Below, one piece after another: positions 47,068-56,840 of a stretch of 64,000 bases of DNA. The notes beneath the pieces are model-generated. The model worked only from the letters and a program-made list of their open reading frames with translations. It made no database searches and was not told the DNA's origin. Position 1 is the stretch's first letter. Each line of letters starts with the position of its first letter. A program made the translations under genes and the position numbers. The DNA comes from Nitrosovibrio tenuis (lineage in GTDB: Bacteria > Pseudomonadota > Gammaproteobacteria > Burkholderiales > Nitrosomonadaceae), in assembly GCF_900109785.1 (NCBI RefSeq), contig NZ_FOBH01000006.1:62001-126000 (forward strand). The letters run 5' to 3'.

Positions 47068-47826
47068 CTATGGTCCATCACTCTTCAATTCTTTTCTCGC
47101 CGCCGCATAGTTGGGATATACACGTTCCACCGTTTGCCAGAACGCCGAGGAATGGTTCATTTCAATGAGGTGGGACAATTCATGCGCGACAACATAATCT
47201 ACCAGATGGAGTGGCTTTTGGATCAGCCGCCAGTTCAGGCGGACCACTCCGCGCGATGTGCAACTGCCCCATAGGGTTCGGGCATACGATAACCGCAATC
47301 GCGGCAGTTCAACGCCGAGCCTGGGCGCGTACAAGGCGATACGTTCGCTGAAGCATGCCAGGGCGTGGCTGCGGTACCAGTTCATTACGATGCGCTCGAT
47401 TTGCTGAGCAGTCAGTACGGATGGCAGCGATAATTGCAGCTGTGCCTGCTCAGCCTTGATATTTTTCGCCGCCGGAACCAATTGCGCCGATCCGTTCGGG
47501 GTGGGCACCAATTGCCAGGGCTCACCCAGCAGCGGAAAGACGGCACCTTCTTCCCACTCCGGACCGCGGGGTTTTCTTTGTGTCCATTCGTCCAGTTTTT
47601 TGACGATCCAGTCGGCTTTGTTCTGTAGCACCGATTCGACCCAGCGTAACGATTCTCTCGTCGGGATACGAACGGTCAGGCCGGTGCCGTCCACTCTCAT
47701 GCCGATGGTTTTCCGCTTGCAGCGCATGAGGGTGTAGGCGACCTCCTTGCCGTTGAGGCTGACGCGCCGAACCTCACCTGTCGATAATCTGGCTGCTGCC
47801 GAGGTCTGGGCTAATGTCTCTCTCAT
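47068..47826 (-). CDS. YgjP-like metallopeptidase family (DUF45)
   Basis: 252 residues from the ATG at 47826, which has GGAAAG just upstream. A TTG or ATG further upstream is possible but would overlap plsC. The zinc-binding motif HELSHLIEMNHSSAFW (HExxH plus a later His) and the preceding LNWRLIQKPLHLVDYVV are typical of the YgjP/DUF45 family. The physiological substrate is unknown. It is last in the lnt-glyQ-glyS-gmhB-plsC-ygjP unit. Confidence 0.82.
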   Translation of the reverse strand: MRETLAQTSAAARLSTGEVRRVSLNGKEVAYTLMRCKRKTIGMRVDGTGLTVRIPTRESLRWVESVLQNKADWIVKKLDEWTQRKPRGPEWEEGAVFPLLGEPWQLVPTPNGSAQLVPAAKNIKAEQAQLQLSLPSVLTAQQIERIVMNWYRSHALACFSERIALYAPRLGVELPRLRLSYARTLWGSCTSRGVVRLNWRLIQKPLHLVDYVVAHELSHLIEMNHSSAFWQTVERVYPNYAAARKELKSDGP

Positions 47827-47839
47827 GGTCTTTCCAGAG

Positions 47840-48571
47840 TCATAAAGCGTCCGGTGCCCCATGGTCAATCCGCGCCACCTCAGCTTCTATCCATGATTCC
47901 ACTTTGGCATTGAGGTCGTCGGGTTCCATTCCAGTGGGATCTATCGGCGTCCCGATACTTACTGTGATGGTGCCAGGCAGCTTGACAAGGGCGTTCCTAC
48001 CCCAGAACCGCCCCGCATTATGCGCTACCGGGACCACGGGCACACCCGTGTGAGTGGCCAGCCATGCGCCGCCAATGCGGTATTTGCCTTTTTGTCCGGG
48101 CGGAATGCGGGTGCCCTCCGGAAAAACCACAATCCAGAACCCCCGTTTAAGCCTGTCTTTTCCCTGAACGACAATCTGCTTAAGCGCTGCTTTACCCGAG
48201 TTGCGATCGATCGCGATCGGACTTGTCATCGCCAGTCCCCAACCGAAAAACGGAACACGCAGCAGCTCTTTTTTCAGCACCCAGACCTGGGGTGGAAAAA
48301 TCTGCTGAAATGCGAGCGTTTCCCATGCCGATTGATGTTTGGACAGTATGATACTCGGCGTTTGCGGAATCCGCTCCGCCCCGATAACGCGGTAACGGAT
48401 GCCACAGATAATCCGCAGCAGGAACAGCATCAGATGTGCCCAGCCGGAAGTGATACGGTAGCGGCTGAGTGGAGACAGCGGAAACGCGGCCAGTATAATC
48501 AGGAAATAGAGCGGGGTAATGACAATCTGGCATAACGTGTAAATCGCCGAGCGCAGCACTGCAAGGATCAT
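47840..48571 (-). CDS. plsC: 1-acyl-sn-glycerol-3-phosphate acyltransferase
   Basis: Makes phosphatidic acid at the inner membrane; 243 residues. N-terminal hydrophobic anchor (about 1-30). The acyltransferase catalytic motif is SKHQSAWET, an HxxxxE variant of the usual HxxxxD, with glycerol-binding FPEGTRIPPG later. The start ATG overlaps the gmhB stop (ATGA). Confidence 0.92.
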   Translation of the reverse strand: MILAVLRSAIYTLCQIVITPLYFLIILAAFPLSPLSRYRITSGWAHLMLFLLRIICGIRYRVIGAERIPQTPSIILSKHQSAWETLAFQQIFPPQVWVLKKELLRVPFFGWGLAMTSPIAIDRNSGKAALKQIVVQGKDRLKRGFWIVVFPEGTRIPPGQKGKYRIGGAWLATHTGVPVVPVAHNAGRFWGRNALVKLPGTITVSIGTPIDPTGMEPDDLNAKVESWIEAEVARIDHGAPDAL

Positions 48572-49107
48572 GCTTGTTCTGTCAGCGCATCAACGGCGGC
48601 CGCAAGGTTTGGAAATATCAAGGTGTTTACCGGCAGTCCCCCTTCCGCCTTGGTTTTTTCGCCCTTGCCGGTTAATACCAGAACCGGGATTGCGTTCACC
48701 GCGGCCGCGGCTTGCAAATCGCGCAGTGAGTCACCGATTGCAGGAACGCCGTTCAACTCCAGCCCGAAGCGCTCCGAGATTTCCTTGAACATTCCGGTCG
48801 CGGGCTTCCGGCAATCGCAGTTATCCGTAGTGGCGTGCGGGCAGAAAAACATCGCGTCGATACGACCGCCAGCCTGGTTGGCCGCCTTGCACATCTTGTC
48901 ATTGATGGCGTTGAGTGTGCCCATGTCGAGCAGGCCTCGGCTGATACCCGACTGGTTGGTGGCAACAACGACCCGATAACCCGCTTGGGTAAGATGTGCA
49001 ATGGCTTCCAGGCTGCCTGGGATGGGTTTCCATTCGTCCAGTGTCTTGATGAAGGCTTCGCTGTCATAATTGATGACACCGTCGCGATCGAGAATGACCA
49101 GTTTCAT
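48568..49107 (-). CDS. gmhB: D-glycero-beta-D-manno-heptose 1,7-bisphosphate 7-phosphatase
   Basis: LPS-core heptose synthesis; 179-residue HAD phosphatase. Motif I is LVILDRDGVINYD with the nucleophile and acid aspartates, then VVATNQSGISRGLLD. A zinc-binding loop of Cys/His (CPHATTDNCDC) and GDSLRDLQAA complete it. It lies 10 bases after glyS and overlaps plsC. Confidence 0.94.
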   Translation of the reverse strand: MKLVILDRDGVINYDSEAFIKTLDEWKPIPGSLEAIAHLTQAGYRVVVATNQSGISRGLLDMGTLNAINDKMCKAANQAGGRIDAMFFCPHATTDNCDCRKPATGMFKEISERFGLELNGVPAIGDSLRDLQAAAAVNAIPVLVLTGKGEKTKAEGGLPVNTLIFPNLAAAVDALTEQA

Positions 49108-49117
49108 AGTCGTGTTG

Positions 49118-51307
49118 TCAAACAGCCAGTCTGGAAATATCGGCCACGCGATTCATTGCCTGATGCAACTGAGCAAGTAAGGCGAGCCGATTGTTACGTA
49201 ATATTTCATCCTCTACATTTACCATCACATGATCGAAAAACTCATCCACCGGCTGTTTTAACGCGGCCAGAAGCTGCAGTGAACCGGTATAGTCGCCCGC
49301 AGCGAATGCCGCGTCAGCTTGCGGCGCAATGTGGCACAAGGCCTGATGCAAAGCATGTTCGGCAGGCGTCTGTAACAGTGCCGCATCCACTTTGCCTGCG
49401 CCGCTGATCGCAGCTTTTTTAAGAATATTCCCGACGCGCTTGTTGGTTGCCGCGAGACTTTCCGCTTCCGGTAACGAGGCAAAGGCACGCACTGCCGTAA
49501 GGCGTTTTTTGATGTCATCCAGGCGCTGGGGCCGCAATGCGAGTACTGCGTCAATCTGTTGGGGGGAAAAACCAACCTGATCCGTAGCGTCGGCTCCATA
49601 GTAGTCTTTACCCGAGGAAAAAGCCGCATCATCAAAATATCTGATACTGAAATAGTGGCGAAGCCGCTCGTAAATGAAATCACTCAGCGTGTCCGATGCG
49701 TGGTTAATCCTGTGGCCAAAAATACCCGATGTTTGTTCCAGCAGCGTATCCAGGTACAGCGGTAGGTCTTTTTCGATCAATATGCGGATAACCCCCAACG
49801 CGTGACGGCGCAACGCAAACGGATCTTTATCGCCTGTCGGTATTTGTCCGATGCCAAACATGCCCACCAGTGCTTCCAGCTTATCAGCCAATGCCGTGCA
49901 AACCCCTGCCATATTACGCGGCAATTCATCACCTGCAAATCGAGGTTTGTAGTGATCTTCGATTGCATGCGCGACATCTTCAGCCAGCCCATCATGTTTC
50001 GCGTAATAGCCCCCCATGATACCCTGCAACTCGGGAAACTCATTCACCATGTCGGTGAGCAAATCGGCCTTGGACAACATGGCGGCTTCGCCCGCCTCGG
50101 CCGCCAGTTCACTACCGCCTAATTGCAGACCAATCGCCTGGGCGATGGCCCAGATTCTTTCCACCCGATCGGCTTGAGTGCCCAGCTTGTTGTGATAAAC
50201 CACCTCGCGCAAGGCTTCCACGCGCGAAGCCAACGTCTTCTTGCGATCCTGATCATAGAAGAATTTCGCATCCGCCAGGCGGGAACGCAGCACACGTTCA
50301 TTGCCGGCAATGATGTGGCTGGGATCAGCCGGACAGATGTTGGAAACGATCAGAAATTTATGAGAAAGCTTGCCGTTCGTGTCCAGCAGCGGAAAATATT
50401 TCTGGTTCACTTTCATGGTCAGAATCAGGCATTCCTGCGGCACCTCAAGGAAGTCGGATTCAAATCTGCCCATCAGAACGTTGGGGTGCTCAACCAGCCC
50501 GGTGACTTCATCAAGCAGCTGCCTGTCGTCAATCCATTTTAAGTCGTTGCCCGCAAGCTTATTAAGCTGCTCGATTATCGCAAGCCGACGCTCCGCAAAA
50601 CCGGCAATCACCGCACCTTCGCTTTCCAGTTGCTGCGCATAACTGTCGGCGTCTTTGAGCACGATCGGGTTCAAGCGGCTTTCAAACCGATGCCCTTGCG
50701 TTTCGCGCCCGGCGGTCAAGCCCAGCACGCCGACCGGCACGATTTCCGGGCCATGCAGAGCAACGAGGCCATGCGCGGGCCGCACGAAATCCACAGTGGT
50801 CCAGCCGTCGCTGAGCTGGTAGGTCATCATCCGGGCGATCGGGAGATTCGCGAGCACTTCCTCGAGTGCTTTCTGTAAACCTTCAGCCAACCTCGCGCCT
50901 TTCACTATGCTGTCGAAAAACAATGCTTCCACTTTACCATCCAAAGCACGCTTAAGCTGGGGCACTGGCACCAACGCGCAGTCGCCGAGGAGAACGCCGA
51001 GTTTCTTGCGCAACGCCGGTGTGGCTTCTCCATTCGCGTCCAGGCCGACCGCTACGGGCATCAGCCTATGCGAGATGGATTTATTCGGGGCTTCGAACGC
51101 TACATTGCGGATATGTGCGGCGAGACGCCGAGGTGAGGCGAAAGAGATGCTGACAGAATCGTTCGAGGCCAAGCCCTGCATTCGGAGGCTAGCAAGCAAG
51201 TTTTCCGCGAAACTGTCACCGAGCTTCTTCAGCGATTTGGGCGGTAATTCCTCAACGAGCAACTCAACGAGCAAATTTTTGGTTGCGTTTCCGGTCGCGA
51301 GAGTCAA
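49118..51307 (-). CDS. glyS: Glycine-tRNA ligase beta subunit
   Basis: 729 residues. The start is the TTG at 51307, whose bases overlap the TGA stop of glyQ (TTGA). This places [13 protein letters not shown] at the usual distance from the N-terminus. No ATG serves in this frame; an earlier in-frame candidate at 51337 would overlap glyQ by 34 bases. The family body and a C-terminal anticodon-binding DALR-like part ([18 protein letters not shown]) are complete. It works with glyQ as an alpha2beta2 enzyme. Confidence 0.95.
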   Translation of the reverse strand: MTLATGNATKNLLVELLVEELPPKSLKKLGDSFAENLLASLRMQGLASNDSVSISFASPRRLAAHIRNVAFEAPNKSISHRLMPVAVGLDANGEATPALRKKLGVLLGDCALVPVPQLKRALDGKVEALFFDSIVKGARLAEGLQKALEEVLANLPIARMMTYQLSDGWTTVDFVRPAHGLVALHGPEIVPVGVLGLTAGRETQGHRFESRLNPIVLKDADSYAQQLESEGAVIAGFAERRLAIIEQLNKLAGNDLKWIDDRQLLDEVTGLVEHPNVLMGRFESDFLEVPQECLILTMKVNQKYFPLLDTNGKLSHKFLIVSNICPADPSHIIAGNERVLRSRLADAKFFYDQDRKKTLASRVEALREVVYHNKLGTQADRVERIWAIAQAIGLQLGGSELAAEAGEAAMLSKADLLTDMVNEFPELQGIMGGYYAKHDGLAEDVAHAIEDHYKPRFAGDELPRNMAGVCTALADKLEALVGMFGIGQIPTGDKDPFALRRHALGVIRILIEKDLPLYLDTLLEQTSGIFGHRINHASDTLSDFIYERLRHYFSIRYFDDAAFSSGKDYYGADATDQVGFSPQQIDAVLALRPQRLDDIKKRLTAVRAFASLPEAESLAATNKRVGNILKKAAISGAGKVDAALLQTPAEHALHQALCHIAPQADAAFAAGDYTGSLQLLAALKQPVDEFFDHVMVNVEDEILRNNRLALLAQLHQAMNRVADISRLAV

Positions 51308-52209
51308 GCCGCATTCTCCGTCAACTGTTCGACCCATTCGCGCGGCGCCATGGGAAAATCCAGATGCTTGCGGCTTTCGTAATAGGCGTGCGCTACCCTT
51401 CGAGCGAGGTCGCGAATTCGCGCGATATATGCAGCCCGCTCTGTAACGGAGATCGTACCGCGCGCATCCAGCAGATTAAAGGTGTGCGCGGTTTTCAATA
51501 CCTGTTCATAGGCGGGCAACGCCAGACCCTGATCCATAACATATCTCGCCTGTTTTTCATGGTTGGCAAAAGCGCTCAGCAAAGCATCCACATCGCTGTG
51601 CTCGAAATTATATGCTGACTGCTCGACTTCATTCTGGTGGTATACATCCCGGTAGGAAAGACCTTCCGTCCAGGTAAGATCAAATACATTTTCCACACCT
51701 TGCAGGTACATGGCCAGCCGTTCCAGCCCGTAGGTAATTTCGCCCGTGATTGGCTTGCAATTCATGCCGCCGACTTGCTGAAAGTAGGTGAACTGCGTCA
51801 CTTCCATGCCGTTCAACCACACTTCCCAGCCTAGACCCCAGGCGCCGAGGGTGGGGTTCTCCCAATCGTCCTCGACGAAACGAATGTCATTTTGTTTCAG
51901 GTCGAACCCGAGTTCTTTCAGCGAGCCGAGATACAGTTCGAGGATATTGGATGGCGCAGGTTTCAGCACAGCCTGAAACTGATAGTAGTGTTGCAAGCGA
52001 TTGGGGTTTTTACCATATCGGCCATCCTTGGGGCGGCGCGTAGGCTGCACGTAGGCGGCACGCCACGGCTCCGGTCCAAGCGCCCGCAGAAAGGTGGCGG
52101 TATGCGAAGTGCCCGCGCCCACTTCCATGTCATACGGTTGCAGCAGCGCGCAGCCTTGCCTGGCCCAGTAATGTTGCAATGAAAGTATGATTTCCTGAAA
52201 AGTATGCAT
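51304..52209 (-). CDS. glyQ: Glycine-tRNA ligase alpha subunit
   Basis: 301 residues from the ATG at 52209 ([20 protein letters not shown]), which follows GGAAC. Motifs include [46 protein letters not shown] and [22 protein letters not shown]. An in-frame extension to 52290 has no family likeness. It is coupled to glyS by the TTGA overlap. Confidence 0.96.
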   Translation of the reverse strand: MHTFQEIILSLQHYWARQGCALLQPYDMEVGAGTSHTATFLRALGPEPWRAAYVQPTRRPKDGRYGKNPNRLQHYYQFQAVLKPAPSNILELYLGSLKELGFDLKQNDIRFVEDDWENPTLGAWGLGWEVWLNGMEVTQFTYFQQVGGMNCKPITGEITYGLERLAMYLQGVENVFDLTWTEGLSYRDVYHQNEVEQSAYNFEHSDVDALLSAFANHEKQARYVMDQGLALPAYEQVLKTAHTFNLLDARGTISVTERAAYIARIRDLARRVAHAYYESRKHLDFPMAPREWVEQLTENAA

Positions 52210-52319
52210 AGAGGTTCCGGCAGACGTACGGCAAATTTCGGGCAGAGACTCGTGCATATGGCGGACGGCCGACGGCCGTGTCCTGCGCATAAGGATGAGA
52301 TTTTACCGGTTTTTTTCGT

Positions 52320-53810
52320 TTATCTTTTCGTTTTACCGCGAAACCGGGACAAGACGGCTATAACCAGCAGCAAGCCGGAGAGCCCGAATAAGAGCATATT
52401 GCCGAAGCGTACGTAAGGAGTTGAGCCGGAAAACCCCTGGACTGCACCATGAAGGGCGGTTGTGGTAAATATCTCCGCTTCCTGCAAAACGACTCCGCGT
52501 TCATTAATAATGGCCGTAACGCCGGTATTGGTCGCGCGCAGCATATAGCGGCCTGTCTCCAGCGCGCGCATTTGTGAAATCTGCAAGTGCTGCCGGGGGC
52601 CGATGGATCGGCCAAACCACGCATCATTACTGACGTTTGCAAGCAGCGTGGCTTCGGGCAACTGCTTGATGATCTCTTCTCCAAAAACATCCTCGTAGCA
52701 AATATTCACCGCCACTTTTTGACCGGCCAGACTCATGGGTTTCTGATCAAGGCCGCCCCGGGAAAAATCTGACAACGGGAAAACGTTGGCGACCCAGCCG
52801 AACAAAAATTTTAACGGAATAAACTCACCGAATGGCACCAGATGGTGCTTGCGATAGGTCTGATCGGGCGAGGCGCCAAAGCTGAACATGGAATTATAAT
52901 ATTCGTCGCCGCCACCGGGCGCTTCAACCATGCCGACGAGAATATCACCATTATTTCGTTTAGCATGGGTGGCAAGTTGGGCCAGATAGCTTGAAGGGAC
53001 CTCGTTGCGATGCAGTGGTATCGAGATTTCCGGCGTGATGATCAGGCGGCTGCTGCTTTCCAGCGCGAGTCTGGCGTAAGTTTCCATCGAATTGACGATT
53101 TGATCCGCTCGCCATTTCATGTCTTGCGAAATATTTCCCTGCAACAGGCTTACCGTTACCCGCTCTCCCTGTGGTTCGGTCCAATGGACGTGTTGCAAGC
53201 CGAAACCGGTAATCCAGATTGCAGACAGAGGCAACAGATACCGCCGATTACGAAATTCTTTTTCAAAAAGCAGACACATCAGTGCTGCGCTTGAAACCAG
53301 AATCAGCGAAATACCGTAGACACCCAGCACGGCGGCGTAGCCCGCCAGGGGGCTCGCAGGGGCTTGGGAATATCCCATTGTCAACCACGGAAATCCGGTG
53401 AACAATACGCTACGCAGCCAATCGGATAATCCCCATAGCGCTCCCGCAGCCAATGACCAAACCAAAGGCATAACGATATTCAGTTTCTTCAGCAGCCAGC
53501 CTGCCACTGCAGGGAATAAGGACAGGTAGGCGCAAAGAACAAACAGTGCAAGCACTGCGGCTGGCATCGGCATCCCGCCAAAATCGTGCAGGCTCACATA
53601 AATCCATGTCACGCCCGCGCTGAACATGCCCATGCCAAAAGAAAATCCCAGCACAGCCGCCTGTCTGGGTGTTGTGCTCCTCCGCCAGAAATGGCACAGC
53701 AGTGCGAGCGTGAAGAGGGGGACGGGAAAAAGATAAAACGGTGCGAAACCTAAAACGGTGAACGCGCCGAGCGGAAAAGCGGTGAAGGGTTCCGAGCGAA
53801 ATTTAATCAA
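52320..53810 (-). CDS. lnt: Apolipoprotein N-acyltransferase
   Basis: Third step of lipoprotein maturation in the inner membrane; 496 residues. Seven or so membrane helices lead into a periplasmic nitrilase-like domain. The catalytic Cys is in VAVNICYEDVFGE, with the triad Glu in TPEISI and the Lys in YRKHHLVPFGEFIP. It lies upstream of glyQ, an order seen in many betaproteobacteria. Confidence 0.94.
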   Translation of the reverse strand: MIKFRSEPFTAFPLGAFTVLGFAPFYLFPVPLFTLALLCHFWRRSTTPRQAAVLGFSFGMGMFSAGVTWIYVSLHDFGGMPMPAAVLALFVLCAYLSLFPAVAGWLLKKLNIVMPLVWSLAAGALWGLSDWLRSVLFTGFPWLTMGYSQAPASPLAGYAAVLGVYGISLILVSSAALMCLLFEKEFRNRRYLLPLSAIWITGFGLQHVHWTEPQGERVTVSLLQGNISQDMKWRADQIVNSMETYARLALESSSRLIITPEISIPLHRNEVPSSYLAQLATHAKRNNGDILVGMVEAPGGGDEYYNSMFSFGASPDQTYRKHHLVPFGEFIPLKFLFGWVANVFPLSDFSRGGLDQKPMSLAGQKVAVNICYEDVFGEEIIKQLPEATLLANVSNDAWFGRSIGPRQHLQISQMRALETGRYMLRATNTGVTAIINERGVVLQEAEIFTTTALHGAVQGFSGSTPYVRFGNMLLFGLSGLLLVIAVLSRFRGKTKR

Positions 53811-53906
53811 TCGTGCTTCAATAACGCGTTCTGCGTCGGGACTTTAAAGACTGATACCATCTTAAAATACTGGCGGCAACGAGACAAATAGACGCAGCGG
53901 GAATGA

Positions 53907-55079
53907 TCAGGCAGCCGAAGCATCACGGTTTGGCAAAACCAGCCGGAAGGTTGAGCCGACGTTGAGCTCCGATTCTACTTCCAGTTCGCCACCCAACAGC
54001 CTGGCGGAATGCACTGCGATGGTCAGCCCTAACCCCACGCCCGGTTTGCCGTACGTATCGCCGCGTTTGAAGGCATCGAATAGATTTGTCAGGTTGTGCG
54101 GCGCAATGCCCGGTCCCTGGTCGCTCACGCTGAGTACCCAACCGGTGGCATCGCCGTTAGATAAATTGTGAGCTGATATTTTTACGGTGCCCCTGGAACT
54201 GTATTTTACCGCGTTACCCAACAGGTTCTGCAATACGAGCGTTAGCAGCCCCTCATCGCTCGTGATCAGGGCCTCATCAGGCACTTCCACTTCTAACCGT
54301 AATCCTTTGGATTGTGCCTGATGCAAGCACTGTTGGGCCACTTCCGACAACAGTAGACGCAGATCCACGGTCTGCCCATCGAAGTCAACGGCATGATGCC
54401 GCAACCGCTCTGCCTGCAGCAACTGGTCCATTCCAGCGGTCGTATGAAGGATTGCCCGTTTGATCGATTGAATACTCTCCGCGCTGTCCGCATATTCCGG
54501 AGCTCGAGCTAGCCTTGCGGCGAGCAGCTGCAACTGGACCGTGGCATGGTTGAGATGATTCCGTAGGTCATGTGAAAGAAATGAAAGGTACTTGGCCTGG
54601 ATTTCTGCCGAGGCCTTAATCTCCTGTTGCAGGTGAGCGGTAAATGTGGTGATTCCGCCCTGGAGAATAGCGTCAATAGCCATGTTCAGGGCGACCACGC
54701 ACCTTGTATCCAATTCTTCGTGCAGGGCCTCAGAGACTTGGTCAATGATTATTCTCCTGAGCAGCCGGTATTCGACAATTAATTCCCCTATGTTGTAATT
54801 CTCGTGAAAGCGAGTGGTGCCGTGGCTTTTGCTGCCTTCGATAAGTTCTTGGGTATCCCGGGGTTGATCTGAAGCAAATGCGTCCGCGATCTCTTGCAGA
54901 ATCGCAGGCAGCGAATTTTTAAGCTGCTGAAGGGTGAGTTTGTCCGCAGCGGGAAGTGTTTGACGCACTGCCACTTCCCACGACTGGATAATAGCATCTG
55001 AGCGCATACGCACGGCTGTTGCAAGGCGGGGAAAGGCATGATATGCCAGTAAATCAAGCGTCAGATCTTCTGTGGACAT
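53907..55079 (-). CDS. Orphan sensor histidine kinase with RsbRD-like N-terminus
   Basis: 390 residues, soluble with no membrane helices. The N-terminal 150 residues resemble the RsbRD N-terminal / stress-sensor helical domain (EGSKSHGTTRFHENYNIGELIVEYRLLRR). The HisKA phosphorylation site His170 is in SFLSHDLRNHLN, with a HATPase domain with N box LLGNAVKYSSRG, DQGPGIAP and GVGLGLTIAV. No response regulator is adjacent, so its partner is elsewhere. Confidence 0.88.
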   Translation of the reverse strand: MSTEDLTLDLLAYHAFPRLATAVRMRSDAIIQSWEVAVRQTLPAADKLTLQQLKNSLPAILQEIADAFASDQPRDTQELIEGSKSHGTTRFHENYNIGELIVEYRLLRRIIIDQVSEALHEELDTRCVVALNMAIDAILQGGITTFTAHLQQEIKASAEIQAKYLSFLSHDLRNHLNHATVQLQLLAARLARAPEYADSAESIQSIKRAILHTTAGMDQLLQAERLRHHAVDFDGQTVDLRLLLSEVAQQCLHQAQSKGLRLEVEVPDEALITSDEGLLTLVLQNLLGNAVKYSSRGTVKISAHNLSNGDATGWVLSVSDQGPGIAPHNLTNLFDAFKRGDTYGKPGVGLGLTIAVHSARLLGGELEVESELNVGSTFRLVLPNRDASAA

Positions 55080-55468
55080 GTGCGGCTCCCCGTGTAAATA
55101 AGATGGTTAATATGATGAATAGGAATCCAAAAAGATGTTAAGCCAAGTCACGCCCGGGTTGGAGTTAGGGTCGGAATGGATGAGACGCCGTGAACGTGAT
55201 TCATGCCGAATATGGCCTGGTGGGAGGGAGTGGCGCACTATAAAGATTCTCGGAGCTTCCTTTAGAAAGCCGCCGTTCTGGGAGCCGCGATTATACGATA
55301 GTTGCTTCTGAAGATAAAATTAAGCATTCTCGCGGCCGCGCGGTCGGGCGGAGCGATGGCCGAACAGCACGGAAAGGCGGATCGGTTACATCGGTCCGGC
55401 ATGACCCGGGCTTCACGCTCGACGACTATTTTATGTTAGACTCTGCCTCTCAAAAGCACGAGGGGAGC
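55080..55468. other. Intergenic region between the kinase and the M23 gene
   Basis: About 390 bases between divergent genes. It should hold the promoters of both. No clear -35/-10 pair or gene was recognised. Confidence 0.4.
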
Positions 55469-56785
55469 ATGCGGGACGATAAAAGCGGGCTTATTGCACA
55501 AAAGCCACTGGCGCTGACAAAAAAAAGGTTGCGCTGGCTGATTCTGTTATCGAGCTTTCCGTTATTCGGCATGATGGCCGCCTTTGGTATCGCGCCGGAT
55601 ACTTCGCTGGAAGATCTGCCTGTGCAGCAGGTCGTCCTCGGCCTCGATCTTCCTGAAATTCATCCGTCTTTCGATACCAATCTGGAGTTCCGGCGCCAGG
55701 AACGCATCCAGCGCGGCGACACGATTGCAACCCTGCTCTCCCGCCTTGAGGTGGATAATAAGGATGTAGTCAGCTTTCTGCGTGATGCACGGAATGTCAA
55801 AGCCATGCATCAACTGGTGCCTGGCAAGATAGTGCACGTACAGACCAATGCGATGGGGCAATTGCTTTGGCTGCGCTATTTTCCCGGTGGTAGTGAACAG
55901 TTGATGATGGAAAAATCCGATGGCGGCTTCAAAACCAGTGAGCAGCCGGCTCAACTGGAGACGCACATCCAGATGAAATCCGGCGTCATAAACAGCTCGT
56001 TATTTGCAGCCGTAGATAGCGCGGGTGTGCCTGAAAGCATCGCCTTGCAGATTGTCGATATTTTGGCGTCTGACATCGATTTTCACCGGGATTTGCGCAA
56101 AGGCGACCGCTTTACCGTAGTGTACGATTCGCTCTATTGTAACGGCGAGCCCGCCAGGCCGGGGAGAGTGCTTGCGGTGGAGTTCGTCAATCAGGGTACG
56201 CCTCATCGGGCTTTATATTTCCAGGCTGAAAGTGGTGAAAGCGGATATTACGCCCCCGACGGCAAGAATTTGCGAAAGGCCTTCCTGCGTTCTCCGCTTG
56301 AGTTTTCTCGCATCAGTTCCGGTTTTTCCAGCGCTCGTTTCCATCCAATCCTGAAAACATGGCGCGCCCATAGCGGCATAGACTACGCCGCCCCAACTGG
56401 CACGCGAGTAAAAGCCGCAGCCGATGGGACTGTGGCATTGGCAGGCTGGCAGGGCGGTTATGGAAATGTCGTTATCCTGCAACATCAAGGAACGTATTCC
56501 ACCGTTTACGGCCATTTGTCGGCCTTTGCTAAAGGCTTGCGCAAGGGCCAGCGTGTCAGCCAGGGTGACGTTATCGGCCACGTCGGAGCTACTGGAATGG
56601 CTACAGGTCCCCACCTGCATTATGAATTTCGCTTCAACGGCGTCCAGCGCGACCCATTGAAGGTTGCGATGCCCGCCGCGCATCCCGTTTTAGCCAGGCA
56701 CATGCCGACGTTTTACGAGCATACGAAGCCGCTGATGGCACGGCTGGATATGCTACGGGGAACCAATCTCGCGTTCCTGGATTAG
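55469..56785 (+). CDS. M23 family peptidoglycan endopeptidase
   Basis: 438 residues from the ATG at 55469, which follows GAGGGGAGC. A membrane anchor (about 22-46) is followed by an OapA/LysM-like domain (about 70-140, IQRGDTIATLLSRLEVDNKDV). The lysostaphin-type M23 domain has HSGIDYAAPTGT, VYGHLSAF and GPHLHYEFRF, which carry the zinc-binding residues. It resembles MepM-type DD-endopeptidases. It lies 55 bases before anmK, a common pairing in betaproteobacteria. Confidence 0.9.
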   Translation: MRDDKSGLIAQKPLALTKKRLRWLILLSSFPLFGMMAAFGIAPDTSLEDLPVQQVVLGLDLPEIHPSFDTNLEFRRQERIQRGDTIATLLSRLEVDNKDVVSFLRDARNVKAMHQLVPGKIVHVQTNAMGQLLWLRYFPGGSEQLMMEKSDGGFKTSEQPAQLETHIQMKSGVINSSLFAAVDSAGVPESIALQIVDILASDIDFHRDLRKGDRFTVVYDSLYCNGEPARPGRVLAVEFVNQGTPHRALYFQAESGESGYYAPDGKNLRKAFLRSPLEFSRISSGFSSARFHPILKTWRAHSGIDYAAPTGTRVKAAADGTVALAGWQGGYGNVVILQHQGTYSTVYGHLSAFAKGLRKGQRVSQGDVIGHVGATGMATGPHLHYEFRFNGVQRDPLKVAMPAAHPVLARHMPTFYEHTKPLMARLDMLRGTNLAFLD

Positions 56786-56840
56786 CTTCAACGAGCGGCC
56801 AATCAGCCAGATCAGCCAAAATCAGACTTCAAGCGCAACG

